Assembly: GCA_026168455.1 (NCBI GenBank)
Contig: CM047426.1
Span: 66,803,342 to 66,867,341, forward strand
Source of the DNA: Theocolax elegans
Lineage: Eukaryota; Arthropoda; Insecta; Hymenoptera; Cerocephalidae
Reading direction: 5' to 3'
DNA length: 64,000 nt
Under the pieces are notes generated by a model. That model saw only the letters and a program-made list of their open reading frames with translations, was not told the origin of the DNA and ran no database searches. How positions within the stretch are numbered: the first letter of the stretch is position 1; each line of letters starts with the position of its first letter. A program made the position numbers and the translations under genes. Shown here one piece after another: positions 59,289 to 64,000 of this stretch.

Positions 59289-60377
59289 TTACTGGCGAGG
59301 CACGTATCCGTTTTCCGACTTATTTTCGTATGCGTGTATTTCTGCTATCGTTTCTATTTCTTGAATTTTATTTTCATTTTCATTTCGATTCTGACCGATT
59401 TGCTTATTCGAATAATCGCTTACATCTACTACCGATACGCCGCGTGTGTTACGCGCCGGAATATTCCGATTTGTGCTTTGTCCACGTTGATTTCCACGCT
59501 CTCTTCATTGATTTGATCGTGCTTCATTTTGTAAATGCGAAGGTTTATCATTAATATTACGCGATTTTGTATTTGATTGAGACCATGGCTGCTGACTTAA
59601 ATAACGCTGGTTAATCATATTATAATTGTTATTTGCAACTGGTCTATCGCGATATTGTTCACGCCCTTGCCACGGTCCTCGCGCCTGTTCCACTGCGTCT
59701 TTTCGTTTAATTTGAGCTTCGTCTATAGGATTTAACGCGCGTACGACATTTCGTGTATCTGAAAGGTCTACTCCCATCAACGACATTTGTACCGGCTCCG
59801 GCATTTGTGAAACAATAGTTTTAATGATTTTATATACCGCTAAAGGCGGATGAAATTTACTCGCTTCTGCAAACCGTGCGTAACAATAATTTATTAAATT
59901 GCCATCACGATATTTTTGAGCTCTCCATGCAGTTTTCGCTCGTTCTTGAGATTCTTCATCTAAGAATTCTTCTCGAAATCTATGCGCGAACTCGCCAAAG
60001 TCTCCCATTTCTAATCGAACAGCATTAAACCAAACTTTTGCACGATCTTTTAACAAATTAGCTATTACTTTTGCTTGAAAATACTCTGAGATACGTTTGA
60101 AATTTAAATATTGTTCAATGTCTCGCAAATATTCATTAGCATCTTCTATTATTGATCCCGAGTAAATTGGAAGAACAATTTCTCTTTGTAAATGACGCGC
60201 CCGCTCTCCTTCTTGCAATCGTTGTAGCGTTTGAAGAAGATCTCCCATTAGCCTATTTAATGAACGGATTTCAATTTGTAAACTATCCACTTTTAATTCT
60301 AAACGTTCAACCTAAAAATGTATCCCGTGTTCCGGGGGAACTTGCCACAAATCCGGTAAAGAATTACGACGGGCCAT
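59289..60377 (-). pseudogene. gag pseudogene with two in-frame stops
   Basis: Starts at ATG 60377 (MARRNSLPDLWQ). A TAG at 60312-60314 and a TGA at 59505-59507 interrupt an otherwise single frame that runs to TAA at 59289-59291. The 261-codon middle part (60290-59505) holds the gag capsid-like domain (AKVWFNAVR, FAHRFREEFLDEESQERAKTAW broken here for length) and a Gln/Asn/Arg-rich tail. No CCHC knuckle is visible. Confidence 0.8.
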
Positions 60378-60517
60378 GTTGCGTATTATTAATTGTCTTA
60401 TTTAATTGATTTAATTGATTAAATGTATAAAAATTTACACTCATACAATATGCAAAATTTCACACATACGCAATTATCGTGTTAAAAGTAACTTTAATAA
60501 ATCATTTATAAATCAAG

Positions 60518-60535
60518 CCCTCTCGTTGGTCGCCA
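60518..60535 (-). other. Primer-binding site of the minus-strand gypsy element
   Basis: TGGCGACCAACGAGAGGG on the minus strand, two bases inside a terminal TGT (plus strand 60538). The first eight bases match tRNA-Arg-type primer sites; the rest does not match one I know. Confidence 0.5.
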
Positions 60536-60537
60536 AA

Positions 60538-61020
60538 TGTGAAAAAAAATATTTTTTTTTTCTTTTTCGTTATTATACTAGATGGGTAAAAAAGGGGGGT
60601 CAAATATATTGATTTATAAATAATTTACAATTTAAGTATAATGACTAATAAAATTTTATTTCAAAGATCACTGAATAATATTAGCCCGTCGCGTTTACAC
60701 CCATACATATACTCACATACATACATACATACAATAATCTTGAGCGTGACGATGTGCTGTGCAGACGTCAGAGACTCTTCGAGGACTCGGTGATGACCGG
60801 CGATCCGTCGTACCGGTATGAGGACCTCTCGGAGAACTTAGAGATGGTCGTCCGAATGCCTTTTTCGGATGCGCACCCCTTTCACAAAATTCGAACGAAG
60901 TCGGATTCGAACGAACAAAATCGGAACGAGCTCTACTCGAAATCCCGATTTTTAAGTACGCCGATAACAACTTGATAATCAATCGGTCTGCGGTCTAGGA
61001 CCGCTCGATAGCGAGTGTCT
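60538..61020 (-). repeat. Putative 5' LTR of the minus-strand gypsy element
   Basis: Starts TGTG next to the primer site. Outer boundary not defined and no second LTR to compare. Includes an (ACAT)n tract (60715-60732). Plus-strand open frame 60754-60975 has no recognisable product. Confidence 0.35.
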
Positions 61021-61254
61021 TCCTTTCGCCTTGAGCTGTTGCTCTCCAGTCCCCGAATCAAATCTCCAAGTTTTATTGGCACTCTTTTCCGAGAAGCATG
61101 ATCTCAAGTGTGACCATCGAGTAGACATAAATAGAGATATTGATTGCTTGATCGGGATTATCGGCTTATTACCATTAGAATATCTTTGTGAGTTTCATAA
61201 TGTTTCTTTCCTGTCGAAGCAAATTCAAATTCGTGTATTGAAGTAATCAAATGC

Positions 61255-62172
61255 ATTTCTTTTTTATCTTGCCATTTTATGAATATGTATTTTTTATTAT
61301 GGGCAACTTGTACCTCTCCTTTATTGAGGCGCATATCTAATTTTGGTAATCCCTTCCTATTTTTTTACGGTACCGCATAGACCTGTATCTTTTTCGTGTA
61401 GGAATTCTGTCAAAATGGGAAAACTATACCAATTGTCTGTATAAACAATGTGACCTTTGTCAAAATATGGCTTTAGAAAATAAGCCACGATATTACCTGA
61501 AGTACCTAGGTCAAAATGTTCATATTCAGTATTTTGATCTGTATAGATAATAAAATCTCAAATAAATCCAGTTTCATAGTCAACAATTTTAAACATTTTT
61601 ATACCAAATCGATGTCGTTTTAGGGGTAAATATTGTTTGAAAGATAGCCGCCCTTTCCATAGTACAAGACTTTCATCGATGCATAATTTTTGTCCTGGAT
61701 CTAAAACACTTGAAAACTTCATTTTCAAATAATTAATAACAGACTTTAATTTGCGCAGCGGGTGTGCGCTTGAATTCTTATTGTCTTCAAAAGGTTAGTG
61801 CTCCAAATATCTTCAAAACAGCCGTTTCCGAATGTGACCTATAAGAATAGTCGAAGCAAAATTTTTAGAAGCCCATCATGTGTAACATCTGACCATTTTA
61901 CCATTTTAATGTAAGAAGGTAATCATCAAAAAAATACTTGATATAATGAACAGGGTCATTTTCATGTAATTGTATACCCTGCCCAAGACCAGTTCTAGAA
62001 GTAAACAGTTTGATTGAAGGAAAAAATAATTGTCGGAGTTAACTTGTCCAGGGATGTATTCTGAATCATCATTATCAATGTCAGAAATATGGTTGTCAGT
62101 ATCAGAGTTCGTCTCATTTGGTTCAAACTCTCCACTACTATACATATCATGTTTATTATTGACATTTGCCAT
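61255..62172 (-). pseudogene. piggyBac transposase pseudogene
   Basis: ATG at 62172 opens an acidic Asn/Asp/Ser-rich N-terminus. A frameshift near 61985-62000 precedes the conserved region; later segments read HPLRKLKSVINYLK, LCIDESLVLWKGRLSFKQY (first catalytic Asp), PLKRHRFGIKMFKIVDYETG and HIVYTDNWYSFPILTEFL (second catalytic Asp), then CGTVKK before a stop. Several stops and frameshifts disable it; the C-terminal third with the remaining catalytic Asp and Cys-rich domain is missing. PiggyBac enzymes move DNA by precise TTAA cut-and-paste. Confidence 0.85.
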
Positions 62173-63783
62173 TTTTGAACAAATTCTTTTGTTGCCTTCC
62201 AGGCTTTTAAAAGTATTTCTCCCGACGTTTCCTTACGTAGGTTCGATGCACCATAAACTCGCACGAGAAGGCATTAAGAGCGTCAAGCTCCGAGCCCGAT
62301 CATGCCGACTACACTATTGTCGAAAGTGAGTGAGGTCGAAAACCCATTTGGCCGGACTCTTTTATATTGTTCCGGCTCGGTGTATACCGGGGTGGGAACA
62401 GCCTAAAAATGCCTTCGAAAATCATTGTGGAGTTCAGCGTACCTTAAGAACTCAACTCAGTCTCTGGCAAGCCAAAGCAGGAGATCAACTGAGGGGAAAT
62501 TCCTTAGGAATACGTTCCACACGCCTCGAAAGGGGCGAAACCAGCATTGTGCAGAAAGTTGTTTCGTGAAAATGGTCCAGGTAACTCGGGTTTACTCGGG
62601 TAGATAATAAATTTCCGCCTATCGCCTAGCAAGTGATGGGTCCACCACTGTGGGTAAAGGGCCTCGGCCGGAGTCATAGCAGCTCCCAAAAGCAAGGAAC
62701 CTCCGAAGCACAGTGTAGGGTTGAACAACCAAATACAGGTCGATTTCTTTAAGCAAGGGTTAGTAGGTTCGCCGAAGGCCTTCGAGAAGAAGTTAGCCTT
62801 TCAATCACTAAGATAAGAGTTGGGCTCCCTTATGGCAGCCTCCAGACTATCCAAACTAAGAACTCAGGTCTTCGGACATGAGCTCATCACCCACCCGTAA
62901 GGGTGGGTTTTTCCATTTTAGGAGATTTTTCGAAAGTAGCATAAAAGGATAGTGAGGAGACAGACCAAGAAGTAAGGGTAACTCAAACTGAACCAGTTTA
63001 GCACTTGGAAATTTCGAAAGCATAGAAGTCGATGGGTACTACGTGAACCCTGTGGAGATTCTCGAACGCCAACTAAGGAGAATCTCTATTCCATTCCAGT
63101 GCAATCTAAAGCCTGAGCAGTTTGCCAAGGCGAGTCTTACCAATAGAGTACCACATAGAGAAACACCCGATTATGACGCTTAAAGGCAGGCAACCATACC
63201 TAGCCTGAATCTTGTACATAAAAGAACTGCCAAATGCAGATAAACTCGAGATGCAATTGATCCTGTAAATAATTGAGATCCGGGGAGCGGCAATCAGCCG
63301 TAACCCGGTTGCGATAGCGAGATTGGCCTAATGCCATGTAAATATAAAGATTTCTATGGAGAGCATTCTATGATAAAACGATGGAATATGAATCAAGATG
63401 ATTATCCATCAGTGCACTATTTGAACCCTCTGGATAATCTAATCAAACTCAAAAATAATATCCATTGGGTAATGAAAAGAAATGCACGAAACAAGATTCT
63501 AGATTCCGTCTCAAAGAGACGAGTAGGTGTAAGTGTAGATAGATAGTAGACGTAAGATAATATATAAGGCTGTAAATATTGTACAATAGTAGGGAACGAT
63601 AAGTTTAGTGTTAAGAAGAATCTCTCCACCGTACGGACCCGGCACTGGCGTATTTTCACGCTATTTTCGATATCTTGTGGGGGTATCAAGAAATCATTTT
63701 AAACGTTTTTTAATTTAGGAGACAATTGCACTTGAGAGGATCGCTAACAAGCGCTTACCATCAGAGATGCCCTCTTCCAATAA
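62173..63783 (+). other. Probable 5' region of an R1/Jockey-type LINE
   Basis: About 1.6 kb that is GC-richer than the left flank, with many stops in all frames and no recognisable ORF1 (no CCHC knuckles seen). Contains a perfect 8-bp hairpin with 4-nt loop at 62889-62908 followed by five T. Junction with the piggyBac remnant is near 62180-62230. Confidence 0.4.
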
Positions 63784-64000
63784 GGAACGGCATCGTCTTC
63801 GAAAGCGAAAGGGCCCTCCAAGGCGGCACGCTTGGACACAAACCCTGTCGATTGTAAAAATTTAGCTAGGAGTCGGACTCGTACGGACGGGCCTCAAACA
63901 GAGTCAAGCTCTAACAGAGGCCTGAAAGTTAAGATCCTCCAGCTAAACATGGCTCGTGCGAGAAACGTCACAGACGAAACTTGCGAACACATGGTCAGAG
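63784..64000 (+). CDS. LINE ORF2 start (endonuclease N-terminus), runs off the window
   Basis: Open frame after TAA 63781-63783 to the window end. The first ATG is 63949, but family resemblance starts earlier at KVKILQLNMARARN, which matches the conserved beginning of the APE-type endonuclease domain of R1/TRAS/Jockey ORF2 (ILQ.N-type strand). ORF2 would continue with endonuclease and reverse transcriptase beyond the edge. Confidence 0.6.

Larger units (their letters stand above)
55877..60377 (-). mobile_element. Gypsy-type LTR retrotransposon, minus strand, disabled
   Basis: Reading on the minus strand: primer-binding site (60535-60518), gag (60377-59289), protease-RT-RNase H (about 59300-57439), RNase H end and integrase (57438-56428) and integrase C-terminus (56296-55877). 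Stops, frameshifts and an active-site change interrupt it throughout. A 5' LTR is suspected beyond 60538; no 3' LTR is found. Confidence 0.88.

Noticed and set aside
62889..62913. Rho-independent terminator from bacterial contamination
   Set aside because: Flanks are a piggyBac remnant and an insect-type LINE; no bacterial genes.

Overview
This is AT-rich eukaryotic DNA, most likely from an insect. The insect reading rests on the mix of mobile elements (piggyBac, R1/Jockey-type LINEs, tRNA-primed gypsy LTR elements, a BEN-domain gene, a CACTA/TNP2-like fragment); a hymenopteran is my best guess, held weakly. It looks like repeat-dense, probably heterochromatic sequence. Almost all recognisable coding DNA belongs to transposable elements, and most of them are broken. 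There are no bacterial features, rRNAs, tRNA genes or CRISPR arrays.

Left block (1-23150): the 3' exon of a Mutator-like (MULE) transposase with a SWIM zinc finger (51-1471), followed by about 21.7 kb organised as three macro-repeats starting near 1446, 9739 and 15750. Each begins with a copy of the last few transposase codons plus about 480 bp of 3' flank, then a long array of a ~59-bp minisatellite. The first two also carry a ~2.07-kb spacer containing a ~136-bp tandem repeat, (GA)n, (TG)n and a long perfect hairpin. I read this as a MULE-NOF/Foldback-type transposon whose repetitive arm has expanded into a satellite; that is inference. A PHD-finger reading frame (23380-23982) follows the last array.

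Middle block (24600-33000): a second, unrelated satellite of ~75-bp monomers that becomes a higher-order repeat with ~300 and ~380 bp units. Then AT-rich DNA without a supported gene, up to a minus-strand gypsy-type LTR element (36437-40274) that keeps LTR, primer-binding site, gag and protease but no pol or second LTR. Its gag/pro junction has a slippery heptamer, a 7-nt spacer and a foldable pseudoknot. The element sits in a 63-bp minisatellite (40275-40977). A minus-strand BEN-domain gene (41773-43052) has exons that join in frame and may be the only host gene here.

Right block (43456-64000): a plus-strand gypsy element with a dead reverse transcriptase but an intact integrase; a TNP2/CACTA-like fragment interrupted by LINE pieces; a decayed Helitron (50560-53960) carrying three small insertions with target duplications; a 122-bp minisatellite with nuclear-receptor-like half-sites; a minus-strand gypsy element with many disabling mutations (55877-60377); a minus-strand piggyBac pseudogene; and the 5' part of an R1/Jockey-type LINE running off the right edge.
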